DNA from: Paraburkholderia sacchari
GTDB taxonomy: Bacteria > Pseudomonadota > Gammaproteobacteria > Burkholderiales > Burkholderiaceae
DNA: 64,000 nucleotides
Direction of reading: 5' to 3'
NCBI RefSeq assembly: GCF_000785435.2
Contig: NZ_JTDB02000001.1
Span: 1 to 64,000 of the forward strand
A model generated the notes under the pieces. That model saw only the letters and a program-made list of their open reading frames with translations. It made no database searches and was not told the origin of the DNA. Shown in pieces: positions 30,470-39,956 of this stretch (within the stretch, counting starts at the first letter, position 1; each line of letters starts with the position of its first letter). The translations under genes and the position numbers were made by a program.

Positions 30470-30619
30470 ATGATCTGCTCGCACACCAATCCGCTGCCCG
30501 ACCCGCTCGCCGATCCCACGCGCGACCCCGAGCGCGATCCGCTCACACCGCCGCCGCCGGGACATCACGGCGAGGAGCCGCAACGTCCGGACGGCCCGCC
30601 GAACAAGGATCCGGTGTAG
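30470..30619 (+). CDS. Small Asp/Pro-rich protein, 49 aa
   Basis: The frame starts MICSHTNPLPDPLADP and ends PPNKDPV, after ACGAGG placed 8 nt before the ATG. It is almost all Pro, Asp, Arg and polar residues and should be unstructured. The repeated DP pairs (PDPLADPTRDPERDPL) look selected rather than random. I recall similar short proteins in related genomes but cannot name a function. Confidence 0.5.
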   Translation: MICSHTNPLPDPLADPTRDPERDPLTPPPPGHHGEEPQRPDGPPNKDPV

Positions 30620-30732
30620 CGAGACGCCGCCACGCGCTGGCCGCCCGGCACACGCCGCCGAACGTTTTTTCTGCCCACCTCCGCTTCTTCCTGCTTTCGC
30701 GAAGCTTGCGTTCGCGTGCGCTTCTTTATAGA

Positions 30733-30753
30733 ATGCGAACGATTCTTATTTGC
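30733..30753. promoter_or_regulatory. Fur-box-like element upstream of the PepSY gene
   Basis: The 21 bp read as the reverse complement start GCAAATAAGAATCGTTCGCA, close to the GCAAATGAGAATNATTCGCA pattern common at Fur-regulated promoters in Pseudomonas and Burkholderia. It is about 118 bp ahead of the start codon. Confidence 0.55.
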
Positions 30754-30870
30754 AATAAACACTCACTCAACCGGATTCCACCAAACCATCGTGACCGCCT
30801 TCCAGACCGCGTCCGCGCGCGTTGACCGCCACACACGTTGCGTTCACCGCGCCCTCCCCGGCGCGCCCGC

Positions 30871-32112
30871 ATGAGAGCCCTGCTGGTCCGCCTGCATCGC
30901 TGGTTCGGCCTCGGCACGGCGGCGTTCCTGTTTCTCGCCGGCCTCACGGGCGCCGTGATCGCCTGGGACCACGAACTCGATGCGGCGCTCAATCCATCGT
31001 TCTATCGCGCCGATACGCCCGGCGCGCCGCTGCCCGCGCTCACGCTCGCCCAGCGCGTGGAAGCCGCCGACCCGCGCGCGCAGATCAGCTACATGCCGCT
31101 CTCGGTCGAGCCCGGCCACACGTTCGTCGTGCGCGTGGAACCGCGCATCGACCCGAAGACCGGCGAGCCCTTCGCGCTCGGCTACAACCAGGTCGCGATA
31201 GACCCGGTCACCGGCGCGGAGCAAGGCCGCCGCATGTGGGGTGCGCCCTCGCTATCGCGCCTGAATCTGGTCCCGTTCCTCTATCAGCTGCACTACACGC
31301 TGTTCCTGCCGACCAGGATGGGCGTCGACTTCGGCGTCTGGACGATGGGCGTCGCGGGCATGGTCTGGCTGCTGGACGGCTTCATCGCCATCGTGCTCGC
31401 CTTTCCGAACCTCAAGAGCTGGCGCAAATCATTCGCCTTTCGCGTGAAGCGCGGCGGCTATGCGTTCACCTTCGACCTGCACCGCTCGGGCGGCGTCTGG
31501 CTCTGGGGCCTGCTGATAATGGTTGCGCTCACATCGATCTCGATGAATCTGGGCACGCAGGTCGTGCGCCCTGTGGTGTCGATGTTCTCGACGCTCGCGC
31601 CGGACCCGTTCCGCACAGCCGCGCCCGGCCCTCTGCTCACGCCCGCCGAAATCGCCTCGGCACGGGCGCGCATCGCCGCCGTGGCGCCCGCGCTGGGCCG
31701 CCTGGAAGGCATTGCCGCGCCGCCGGGCGGCCTGTTCGCGATGCCGGCGCTCGGCGCGTACGGCGTGGGCTACTTCGCGGCGGGCAACGATCACGGCGAC
31801 GCCGGCCTCGGCAATCCCTGGCTCGTCATGAATGCACGCACCGGCGAGGTGATCGCGCGGCAAATCCCCGGACGCGGCAGCGCCGGCGACCTCTTCATCC
31901 AGGCGCAGTTTCCGCTGCACTCGGGACGGATCGCCGGATTGCCGGGGCGTATCGCAATGAGCTTCATGGGCGTGGCCGTCGCGATGCTCAGCGTGACGGG
32001 CGTGCTGATCTGGCTGAAGAAGGCGCGGGCGCGCCGCAAGAGCCCAAGCAAGCCCGCGAGAGATACGGCGGTGCGCGCGGGAGAACGCGCGGCGGGTGAG
32101 GCGCGCGTCTGA
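30871..32112 (+). CDS. PepSY-domain membrane protein, putative iron-uptake reductase
   Basis: 413 aa from ATG 30871 (MRALLVRLHRWFGLGTAAFLFLAGLTGAVIAW). The first membrane helix with HRWFG is typical of the PepSY-associated TM family. A periplasmic PepSY region follows, then further helices (MGVAGMVWLLDGFIAIVLAF, LWGLLIMVALTSISMNLG, IAMSFMGVAVAMLSVTGVLIWL) and a basic tail. Conserved His (LHRW, HDHE-like WDHELD, LHRSGG, LHSG) may bind heme as in FoxB/PiuB-type proteins, which reduce or release iron from siderophores. The upstream Fur-like box supports iron control. No TonB receptor is adjacent. Confidence 0.88.
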   Translation: MRALLVRLHRWFGLGTAAFLFLAGLTGAVIAWDHELDAALNPSFYRADTPGAPLPALTLAQRVEAADPRAQISYMPLSVEPGHTFVVRVEPRIDPKTGEPFALGYNQVAIDPVTGAEQGRRMWGAPSLSRLNLVPFLYQLHYTLFLPTRMGVDFGVWTMGVAGMVWLLDGFIAIVLAFPNLKSWRKSFAFRVKRGGYAFTFDLHRSGGVWLWGLLIMVALTSISMNLGTQVVRPVVSMFSTLAPDPFRTAAPGPLLTPAEIASARARIAAVAPALGRLEGIAAPPGGLFAMPALGAYGVGYFAAGNDHGDAGLGNPWLVMNARTGEVIARQIPGRGSAGDLFIQAQFPLHSGRIAGLPGRIAMSFMGVAVAMLSVTGVLIWLKKARARRKSPSKPARDTAVRAGERAAGEARV

Positions 32113-32122
32113 ATCGCGACGG

Positions 32123-33190
32123 CTACTTCGCGACTGCGTCGAACGCCGCCAGCAATCGCTCAACATCGGCGGCGTGAATGTCGCCCATCGTCGAGATGCG
32201 GAACAGTTCCTTCGACAAACCGCCCTGCCCCGCATAAATCACGAAGCCGCGCGCCTTGAGCGCGTCGTGCAGCGTCGGATAGTCGACGCCGGCCGGCAGG
32301 CGGAACGCACGCAACACCACCGAGGACTCATCCTTCGGCAACACGCTTGCCATCCCGCGCGCCGCAAGACCCGCGCGCACCTGCTCCGAAAGCGCCGCGT
32401 AACGCGCATGACGCGCGTGCCAGCCGCCTTCATCAGCGAGTTCGCGCAGCGCTTCCACGAGCGCGTAATACGCATGCACGGAGGGCGTGAACGGCGTATT
32501 GCGCTGATCCTGGAGCGTGGCGAGGCGCTTGAGGTCGAGATAGTACGTGCGGCTCGATGCATTCGCGAGCGCCGCGCGGCGCACCACAACGAAGGCCGCG
32601 CCCGGCACGCCGTGCAGGCACTTGTTCGCGGTCGCGGCTACGGCGGCAATGCTCGTGTCGGCGAAATCGATGGCTTCGGCGCCGAAGCTGCTCACGCCGT
32701 CCACGAGCATCTGCACGCCGCGCGCGCGGCACGCCTCGCCCAGCGCGCGCAGATCGTTCAGCCGGCCCGTGGTGGTCTCGTGGTGGATGATCGCGACATG
32801 CGTGATCGCACGGTCAGCGTCGAGTGCCGCGCAAATGCGCGCGAGATCGGGCGCCGGCATCCATTCGTGCTTCACCACTTCGTGCGCGATCTGGTACTGC
32901 GCGGCGATCTGCGTGATGCGCTCGCCGTACACACCGTTCTCGACGATCAGCAGCTTGCCGTTGGCGGGCACGAGCGAGGCAATCATGCTCTCGACCGCGG
33001 CTGTGCCGGAGCCGGTCATGAGCACGGCCTGCCACTGCGCAGGGTCCAGATCGTAGACGCCCACGAGGCGCGCGCGCGCCTCTTCCTGAATGTCGAAAAA
33101 TTCGCTTTCGCGGTGGCAGAGGTCTTCTTGCAGCAGGCTGCGGCGCACGCGCTCAGTAAGCGTGACGGGACCGGGATTGAGCAACAGCAT
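32123..33190 (-). CDS. phnW: 2-aminoethylphosphonate-pyruvate transaminase family protein
   Basis: 355 aa PLP enzyme of the class V aminotransferase fold. NPGPVTLTERVR at the N-terminus, MTGSGTAAVESMI, VDGVSSFGAE and the PLP Lys190 in ATANKCLHG. PhnW interconverts phosphonoacetaldehyde plus alanine with 2-aminoethylphosphonate plus pyruvate. It is usually catabolic, but here it follows PEP mutase and phosphonopyruvate decarboxylase, so the synthetic direction is indicated. The start at 33190 is set by TAAGGAGTTGCCG; that TAA is the stop of the upstream gene, giving a 10-nt gap. Confidence 0.9.
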   Translation of the reverse strand: MLLLNPGPVTLTERVRRSLLQEDLCHRESEFFDIQEEARARLVGVYDLDPAQWQAVLMTGSGTAAVESMIASLVPANGKLLIVENGVYGERITQIAAQYQIAHEVVKHEWMPAPDLARICAALDADRAITHVAIIHHETTTGRLNDLRALGEACRARGVQMLVDGVSSFGAEAIDFADTSIAAVAATANKCLHGVPGAAFVVVRRAALANASSRTYYLDLKRLATLQDQRNTPFTPSVHAYYALVEALRELADEGGWHARHARYAALSEQVRAGLAARGMASVLPKDESSVVLRAFRLPAGVDYPTLHDALKARGFVIYAGQGGLSKELFRISTMGDIHAADVERLLAAFDAVAK

Positions 33191-33200
33191 CGGCAACTCC

Positions 33201-34409
33201 TTATCGTTCAACGGCAAGTTCCGCTGCTTGAGCGGGCGCGCCGATGTGGCGCATGAGACGCGCCTTCACCTCGGGCGGCGTGATGGTCGGACGCGGCAAC
33301 CCATCGGGCGTGCCGCGACGGATAGTCAGGCGTACGAAGCGGGTGCCGTTCACCCCCGGGCCGTCCGCCGCACCGTTCGCGCCAGCGAGCACGGCGTCGA
33401 GCACCGCGAGGTCGTCGCTCTCCACGGCATCGGCGTAACCGCACGCCGCCGCCACGCCCGCGAACGACACTTGCGGCGAAACCGTCGCCTGGCCGCCTGT
33501 TGAATCGTGTGCGCCATTGTCGAGCAGCACATGCGTGAGGTTCGACGGGCCGTAAGCGCCAAGCGTCGCGAAAGCGCCCATGCGCATGAGCGCCGCGCCG
33601 TCGCCGTCGAGCGCCACCACGTTCAGGTCCGGGCGCGCGAGCGCAAGCCCGAGCGCGAACGGCGTGACGCAGCCCATCGAGCCGACCATATAAAGCTGGT
33701 TGGCGCGATCGTCGAGTGCGTAGAGTTCGCGGCCGCAGAAACCCGTCGATGCCACCACCACCGACGATTGCGCGGGCGTAGCCGCGATCACGCGTTCGAG
33801 CGCCTGCTGACGCGTGGGCAATTGATCAGGAGTCCGCTGCGTCCATTTCGATTGGGCGACGGGCAGCGCGTGCTTCTCGGGCATTGCGCCGCTACCCTTG
33901 AGTTCGAACGGCGCCACGCTGCCCTTTTGCATCACGAGCGCATACGGGCGGCCCGTCTCGTCCATATGCCTGAGCGCGCGATCGAGCGCCGGGCCGATGG
34001 CTTCCGCTTCCGTAGGGAACAGCTCCCACGGAATCTCCATCGTATCGAGCATCTGCGGCGTGACGGGGCCCATCAGCGCGTGCTGCGGCTCGTCGGAAAC
34101 GCCAGGCTGGCCGCGCCACGTCACGATCAGCAATTGCGGCAGACGGAAGGTCCACGTGAGCGAAGTCAGCGGGCTCACGGCGTTGCCGAGCCCGGAATTC
34201 TGCATCATCGAGATGCCGCGCTTACCCGCGAGCGCCACGCCCGCGATCAGCGCGACAGCATCGCCCTCGTTCGCCGCCGACACGTAATGAAGCGACTCGT
34301 CCTGCAGCACGTAATTGATGAACGGCGTGAGGAACGAGCACGGCACGCCCGCGTACCATTCGAAGCCGCGCGAGCGCGCCGCTTCCACAAACTGTGCAGC
34401 TTCGATCAT
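33201..34409 (-). CDS. aepY: Phosphonopyruvate decarboxylase
   Basis: 402 aa thiamine-diphosphate enzyme. N-terminal pyrimidine-binding half ([30 protein letters not shown]) and C-terminal cofactor half with [16 protein letters not shown], and [15 protein letters not shown]. It converts phosphonopyruvate to phosphonoacetaldehyde, the irreversible step that pulls PEP mutase forward. It overlaps the pepM gene by ATGA and is followed after 10 nt by the transaminase, so the three form a tight operon. Confidence 0.94.
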   Translation of the reverse strand: MIEAAQFVEAARSRGFEWYAGVPCSFLTPFINYVLQDESLHYVSAANEGDAVALIAGVALAGKRGISMMQNSGLGNAVSPLTSLTWTFRLPQLLIVTWRGQPGVSDEPQHALMGPVTPQMLDTMEIPWELFPTEAEAIGPALDRALRHMDETGRPYALVMQKGSVAPFELKGSGAMPEKHALPVAQSKWTQRTPDQLPTRQQALERVIAATPAQSSVVVASTGFCGRELYALDDRANQLYMVGSMGCVTPFALGLALARPDLNVVALDGDGAALMRMGAFATLGAYGPSNLTHVLLDNGAHDSTGGQATVSPQVSFAGVAAACGYADAVESDDLAVLDAVLAGANGAADGPGVNGTRFVRLTIRRGTPDGLPRPTITPPEVKARLMRHIGAPAQAAELAVER

Positions 34410-36139
34410 GCCTTGCCCTCCGACTTCGACTGCGTAGCGACGCCCGGCGTAGCGACGCCCTGAACAACAACGCCCTGCGCGAAATCCCCCGCGCGGCGGA
34501 AATCCTCGAGATCGTTCACGCCGCGCCAGTGGCCGCGCACGTATTGCACCTCGACCTGCTCGCCGTCCGCGATCAGCGCATTGAGGAGCGCGGGCATGTC
34601 GAGCGTGTCGAAGTCGGCGCGCGTTTGCAGTTGCGCGAGCTTTTTCGCAAGCTTCTCGCGGCCCGCGCCGCGCACGTTCATGAGGCCGATCCAGCGCCCA
34701 TGCGGCGTCTCGCCATTCGCGGCCGGCTCACTCGCGATGCGCGCAAGCAGCACCTTGTTGCCGAACAGCCCCCTATCATCTCCCGACGAACACCACGCGA
34801 AGTCGCGCGTGCTGCTGCTCTCCGACTCCGGCGACGAATCGACCACCACGCTGAAGTCCGCCTCGCTTTCCACGAGATCGCGCAGGATGTAGCTGCGGAA
34901 CAGCAGGTCGCCATACGAGATCACCGTGTCGTTCTTGAGCGTGTCGATTGCACACGCGAGCGAGGCGAGCTCGTTGGTCTGGCCATAGCGTTCGTTGCGC
35001 ACAAGCTTCACGCCCGCAGTGTCGATGGCGTCGGCGCGATAGCCGCCCACCACCGTGATGTCGTTTACCGACTGCTTCTTGAACGCGTCAACGAGCCAGC
35101 GCAGCAGCGGCTTGCCCGCCACGGGCAGCATGACCTTGGGCTTGTCTTCGGTGAAGGCGTCGAGGCCCGAGCCCCGGCTCGCCGCCAGCACGATCGCCGA
35201 TCCCGCCGTGCGCGATGCGCTCAGGTAGCGGTTTTCCGCTTCCGAATATTCATCGGCATCCTGAAGACGGAAGATTTCGTTGACGGACGCGATGCGGTCC
35301 TCCACATCCACGAGCGTCTGCGTCTCGTGAATCGTCTTCGCAACGGCTTGCATGGCCGAAGCCGAAGCGCGCACGAGATGGTTCGCCCAGATCACGACGC
35401 TGATGCCGGCCTTGCGGAACACGTCGGTGGGCGTGCTGTAGTACTTGGTGGGCACGATCACGAGCGGACCCCGGCCCGCCCACTCGCGCGCGAACGTGAG
35501 AATCTCATCGGGCTTCGAGAGCTTGCTGTGGATGAGAATCGCATCCGCGCCCGCGAGGCGATAGGCCTCGGCGCGCTTGAGCGCCTCGTCCATGCCCCAG
35601 CCCGCGATCAACGCTTCCACGCGCGCCACGATCGAGAAGTTCTCGTCGAGCTGCGAATCCTTGCCGGCCTTGATCTTGCCGCAGAACTCATCCATGTCGG
35701 CAAGCGGCTGCGCTTCGCCCTTGATGAAGCTATTGGTCTTCGGAAACTGCTTGTCCTCGATGCACACACCCGCAATGCCGCGCTGCTCGAGTTTGCGCAC
35801 GAGACGGCGCACATTGTTGAAGTTGCCGTAGCCGGTGTCGCCGTCTAGCAGGATGGGCAGATCGCTCGCGTCGGCCATGAATTCGAGGTTGTCGACCACC
35901 TGGGTCCAGCTCGCTTCATTGTTGTCGCGCACGCCGAACTGCGCCGAAATCGATAAACCCGAGCCCCAGATCGCCTTGAAACCCGCCTCGCGCGCGATCC
36001 GCGCGGACAAGCCGTTGTGCGCTTCCATCAGGAATTCGAGTTCGTTGCTCACCAGCATGTGGCGCAGCCGTGCGCTGCGCGATGTGGAGGCAGCGGGGGG
36101 AACCGCAGCGGAAAACGTGGCGGGTTCGCGTGCGTTCAT
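34406..36139 (-). CDS. aepX: Phosphoenolpyruvate phosphomutase fused to a nucleotidyltransferase domain
   Basis: 577 aa. Residues about 23-300 are PEP mutase of the isocitrate-lyase superfamily: [10 protein letters not shown] (97-106) and the diagnostic EDKxxxxxNS at 128-137 ([10 protein letters not shown]). Residues about 313-560 are a sugar-phosphate-type NTP transferase ([41 protein letters not shown]). PEP mutase makes the C-P bond. A fused or adjacent nucleotidyltransferase of the PntC type activates 2-aminoethylphosphonate as CMP-AEP for transfer to lipids or glycans; assigning that role here is inference from architecture. GGAG lies 7 nt before the ATG. The last codons carry a 12-bp repeat (GVATPGVAT). 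Confidence 0.93.
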   Translation of the reverse strand: MNAREPATFSAAVPPAASTSRSARLRHMLVSNELEFLMEAHNGLSARIAREAGFKAIWGSGLSISAQFGVRDNNEASWTQVVDNLEFMADASDLPILLDGDTGYGNFNNVRRLVRKLEQRGIAGVCIEDKQFPKTNSFIKGEAQPLADMDEFCGKIKAGKDSQLDENFSIVARVEALIAGWGMDEALKRAEAYRLAGADAILIHSKLSKPDEILTFAREWAGRGPLVIVPTKYYSTPTDVFRKAGISVVIWANHLVRASASAMQAVAKTIHETQTLVDVEDRIASVNEIFRLQDADEYSEAENRYLSASRTAGSAIVLAASRGSGLDAFTEDKPKVMLPVAGKPLLRWLVDAFKKQSVNDITVVGGYRADAIDTAGVKLVRNERYGQTNELASLACAIDTLKNDTVISYGDLLFRSYILRDLVESEADFSVVVDSSPESESSSTRDFAWCSSGDDRGLFGNKVLLARIASEPAANGETPHGRWIGLMNVRGAGREKLAKKLAQLQTRADFDTLDMPALLNALIADGEQVEVQYVRGHWRGVNDLEDFRRAGDFAQGVVVQGVATPGVATQSKSEGKA

Positions 36140-36531
36140 CGTGTCGCTCCATGGGACGACGCCGCGTCAGCAGCCGTGGCTGCGCCGCGCGCGTCGCGTC
36201 GTTGGGAAATCGGTTTGGGGCCGCGAAACATGCGTCGCGCCGCCGATGGTCCACGGCGGCGGCATGGGGCCGAAGCCGCGACTATATCGGAAATGATTCG
36301 TATCCGCCTTCAATTACAGCAGGAAGTGGCAAATCATGGAATTACAGTGAAATTTGTGGCTTTAAAGGGCGCTTTCTGCGCATTTTTGCGCCAACCGCTG
36401 CTGTGCACAGGGTTCATCCTGACTCGTGCGCCGGCGTGCGCGCGCCGTTATCACAGGCGGGCGTTGCCCCCTTTGCCGCAATTGCCGCCCCAGTGCAGCA
36501 ACAACGCAGCCCTCGACCGACCAATCAGAAG
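36140..36531. other. Intergenic region between aepX and the chemoreceptor gene
   Basis: 392 bp between divergent genes. AT-richer in its middle (36290-36370), where the aepX promoter probably lies, with two copies of aattacag near 36313 and 36344. I found no sigma-28 type promoter for the chemoreceptor and no small gene. Confidence 0.5.
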
Positions 36532-38079
36532 ATGACTCTCAACCAGAAACTCCGCTCGATGATCGCGATCCTCTGGATCGGCCTGCTCCTCATCGTCGCC
36601 TTCGGCGCGTGGCAAAGCCGCGACGACATGATCCGTGAACGGCGCGCACAGCTCGTCACGCTCGTGCAGGAAGCCACCAGTATTGCCAAGCATTACTACA
36701 CACTTTCGCAGCAGAATGTTCTCACCGAAGCCGACGCGCAAAAGCAGGCGCTCGCCGCGCTCGCTGCCATCCGCTACGGGACGGACGGCTACCTGAGCAT
36801 CAACAACTCGCAGTCGGTGATGCTGATGCACCCGATCAAGCCCGAGCTCGTCGGCAAGACGCTCACCGGCTTCAGCGACCCCTCGGGCAAACACCTTTTC
36901 GTCGAGCTTTCGCAGACCGCGAGCCAACCGGACGGCGGCTTCATCGACTATTTGTGGTCCAAGCCCGGCCAGACCGAGCCCGTGCCGAAGCTGAGCTACG
37001 CCTACCGTTTCGCGCCGTGGGACTGGGTGATCGTGACCGGCATGTACATGGACGACGTGCGCACCGCGTTCTACACGAACCTCCTGCGCTGGCTGCTCGC
37101 GACCTTCGTGCTCGGCGCCGCCGCCACGACCGTGATGGTGCTCGTGGTGCGCAGCGTTCGCAGCAGCATCGGCGGCGAACTCGAAGTCGCTGTCGAAACG
37201 GCCAACCGCATCGCCCATGGCGATCTCACCTCGCACGTTCAGGTTCAGGGCGGCAACGCGAAAAGCCTGATGCGTGCGCTCGCAACCATGCAGGGCGCGC
37301 TCGTGCAAACCGTTTCGCGCGTGCGCGGCGGCGCTGAGAACATCAACGTGGGCGCCAACGAGATTGCCGCCGGCAACACCGATCTTTCGCAGCGCACCGA
37401 GGAGCAAGCCGCGGCGCTCGTGCAAACCGCCTCGAGCATGGACCAGATGACCGCCAACGTGCGCCAGAACGCGGACAGCGCACAGCACGCCGCCACGCTC
37501 GCGAGCCAGGCCGCCGAAGTCGCCACGCGCGGCAGCGCGGTCGTCGGCGACGTGGTGCGCACGATGGGCGACATCACCACGAACTCGCAGCAGATTGGCG
37601 ACATCATCGGCGTGATCGACGGTATTGCGTTTCAAACCAACATTCTCGCGTTGAACGCGGCGGTGGAAGCCGCGCGCGCGGGCGAACAGGGACGCGGCTT
37701 CGCCGTAGTCGCGGCGGAAGTGCGCAGCCTCGCGCAGCGTTCGGCGGCGGCGGCCAAGGAGATCAAGGCGCTGATCGAAAAATCGACGGGCACGGTGGCC
37801 GAAGGACAGCAACTCGTGACCAGCGCGGGCTCGACGATGAACGAGATCGTGCAGTCGGTGCGGCGCGTGCACGAGATACTCGAGGAAATCAGCCACGCGT
37901 CGCGCGAGCAGAGCGCGGGCATCGAGCAGGTGAACCGCGCCGTGGGTGAAATGGATCAGGTAACGCAGCAGAATGCGGCGCTGGTTGAGCAAGCTGCTGC
38001 GGCGGCGCATTCGCTCAAGGACCAGGTGACGGGGCTGCGCGAGTCGATTGCGAGTTTCAGGCTGCCGGTGGCGGGGTGA
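36532..38079 (+). CDS. Methyl-accepting chemotaxis protein with single Cache sensor
   Basis: 515 aa. Two membrane helices (about 9-29 and 182-205) flank a periplasmic sensor of the single-Cache type ([49 protein letters not shown]). A HAMP segment and the long signalling hairpin follow, with the highly conserved tip [20 protein letters not shown]. It ends LPVAG and lacks a NWETF-like CheR/CheB tether. It reports an external ligand to CheA; the ligand is unknown, though sCache receptors often see small organic acids. Stand-alone, without che genes nearby. Confidence 0.94.
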   Translation: MTLNQKLRSMIAILWIGLLLIVAFGAWQSRDDMIRERRAQLVTLVQEATSIAKHYYTLSQQNVLTEADAQKQALAALAAIRYGTDGYLSINNSQSVMLMHPIKPELVGKTLTGFSDPSGKHLFVELSQTASQPDGGFIDYLWSKPGQTEPVPKLSYAYRFAPWDWVIVTGMYMDDVRTAFYTNLLRWLLATFVLGAAATTVMVLVVRSVRSSIGGELEVAVETANRIAHGDLTSHVQVQGGNAKSLMRALATMQGALVQTVSRVRGGAENINVGANEIAAGNTDLSQRTEEQAAALVQTASSMDQMTANVRQNADSAQHAATLASQAAEVATRGSAVVGDVVRTMGDITTNSQQIGDIIGVIDGIAFQTNILALNAAVEAARAGEQGRGFAVVAAEVRSLAQRSAAAAKEIKALIEKSTGTVAEGQQLVTSAGSTMNEIVQSVRRVHEILEEISHASREQSAGIEQVNRAVGEMDQVTQQNAALVEQAAAAAHSLKDQVTGLRESIASFRLPVAG

Positions 38080-38210
38080 GGAAAAACACGAGCCTATCCA
38101 CCCATTTCCCTGCGCCCGGTCATCCCGCTGCTGCGTCACGGCAGCGCAAATTTCAATTCAATTACATCGAGATTACAATAATGCATCGATAAATCCCCGC
38201 TCCCGCCCCG

Positions 38211-39923
38211 ATGATCCGCTCCAGGAAACCGCCGCGCGACCCGCACGCCACGGCGACCCGCCATCCGATGCTGTCGCCGAAACTGCCCGCATGGCGCTCG
38301 AAGTTCATCGTGTTCGTCCTGTTCGCGGCCTTTGCCGCGCTCGCCGGCCGCGCGCTCTGGGTCCAGATCGTCAACCACGACTTCTACGTGAAGCAGGGGC
38401 AAAAGCGCTATCAGCGCACGCTCGAACTCGACGCCATGCGCGGGCGCATTGTCGACCGCCACGGCGCGCTGCTCGCCGTGAGCCTCGAAACTTTCGAGAT
38501 CTGGGCCAATCCCAAGCTGCTCGACGAAGCCGCCTACGCGCCGCTCGCGAAGCTGCTCGCCATGCCACTCGCGGAACTACGCCGGCGCCTGCCGCGCGAG
38601 CGCTCGTTCGTGCTGCTCAAGCGCCAGGTCGACGCCGAAACCGCCGCTCATATCGACGAAATGGCCACCGGCGGCATCACGCTGATCGCCGACTCGAAGC
38701 GCTTTTACCCCGAAGGCGAATCCGCGGCGCACGTGGTGGGCTTCACCGACATCGAGGACCAGGGCCAGGAAGGCGTCGAGCTCGCGGCCAACGCGCGCCT
38801 GCGCGGCACGCCCGGCCAGCGCGAGGTGATCCGCGACCGGCTAGGCCGCGTGGTTTCGGAGCCGAGCGAGCGCGTGCTGCCGAAGAACGGCGATACGGTG
38901 CAGCTCACCGTCGACCGCCGCATCCAGCAGCTCGCCTATACGCAGTTGAAGGCGGCCGTCGCGAAGCATCACGCGGAAGCCGGCAGTGTCGTGGTGCTCG
39001 ACGCGCAGAACGGCGAGATTCTCGCGCTGGCCAACTGGCCGTCGTTCGATCCCAACAATCGCGCGCGCCTCACGGGGCGTCAGTTGCGCAACCGCGCCGT
39101 GATCGACACCTTCGAGCCGGGCTCGACCATCAAGCCGCTCGTCGCGGCGCTTTCGATGGACCTGCACAAGGTCAACGCGAACACGATCATCGACACTTCT
39201 CCGGGTACGTATCGCATCGGCCCGGCCGTGATCCACGACACCTCGAACCATGGCCGCATCACGGTGGCGCAAGCGATCCAGATGTCGAGCAACATCGCGC
39301 TCACGAAGATGGCGCTGAACCTGCCCGCGCAAACCATCTGGAACAAGTATCAGGACTACGGCCTCGGCATGCGGCCCGATGTGACGTTCCCCGGCGCCGC
39401 CGCGGGCCGCGTGCGGCCCTGGGCGCGCTGGCGACCTATCGAGCAGGCGACCATGGCTTACGGCTACGGCCTCTCGACTTCCCTCTTGCAGATCGCGCAG
39501 GTCTACACCGCGTTTGCCGGCGACGGCACGATGTACCCCGCGAAGCTGCTAAGCGGAGAGCCGCGCTCGCCGGGCGCGGCGCCGCGCGCGGTGACGACAC
39601 CGGCCACGGCGGCGTCGATGCGCAAGATGCTGGAAATGGCCACGAGCGAAGGCGGCACCGGCCGCGCGGCGAACGTCGAGGGCTACCGGATCGGCGGCAA
39701 AACCGGCACCGCGCGCAAGCAGATCGGCGCGGGTTACGCGAAGAACCGCTATCGCGCGCTGTTCGTCGGCATGGCGCCGATGAGCGCGCCGCGCGTGGTC
39801 GTCGCGGTGATGATCGACGACCCCGCCGGCGGCTCGTTCTACGGCGGCACGGTGGCGGGGCCGGTGTTCTCGGGCGTCATGCAGGGCTCGCTGCAATTGC
39901 TCGGCGTTCCGCCGGACGCGTGA
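38211..39923 (+). CDS. ftsI: Class B penicillin-binding protein (FtsI-type peptidoglycan transpeptidase)
   Basis: 570 aa. One membrane anchor (about 31-48), PBP dimerisation region (RGRIVDRHGALLAVS), then the transpeptidase domain with the three active-site motifs: STIK at 305-308 (catalytic Ser305), SSN in QMSSNIAL, and KTG at 497-499 in GGKTGTARK. It cross-links septal or lateral peptidoglycan. It is not in a dcw division cluster (no ftsL, murE or mraW beside it), so it is probably a second, accessory FtsI homologue such as a stress- or growth-phase-specific PBP3. The gene symbol is a family label. Confidence 0.9.
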   Translation: MIRSRKPPRDPHATATRHPMLSPKLPAWRSKFIVFVLFAAFAALAGRALWVQIVNHDFYVKQGQKRYQRTLELDAMRGRIVDRHGALLAVSLETFEIWANPKLLDEAAYAPLAKLLAMPLAELRRRLPRERSFVLLKRQVDAETAAHIDEMATGGITLIADSKRFYPEGESAAHVVGFTDIEDQGQEGVELAANARLRGTPGQREVIRDRLGRVVSEPSERVLPKNGDTVQLTVDRRIQQLAYTQLKAAVAKHHAEAGSVVVLDAQNGEILALANWPSFDPNNRARLTGRQLRNRAVIDTFEPGSTIKPLVAALSMDLHKVNANTIIDTSPGTYRIGPAVIHDTSNHGRITVAQAIQMSSNIALTKMALNLPAQTIWNKYQDYGLGMRPDVTFPGAAAGRVRPWARWRPIEQATMAYGYGLSTSLLQIAQVYTAFAGDGTMYPAKLLSGEPRSPGAAPRAVTTPATAASMRKMLEMATSEGGTGRAANVEGYRIGGKTGTARKQIGAGYAKNRYRALFVGMAPMSAPRVVVAVMIDDPAGGSFYGGTVAGPVFSGVMQGSLQLLGVPPDA

Positions 39924-39956
39924 GCGGGTTGCGGCGAGGCTAACGCGCGCCGCCAC

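Noticed and set aside
36451-38139. 562-codon minus-strand ORF
   Set aside because: Shadow of the chemoreceptor gene.
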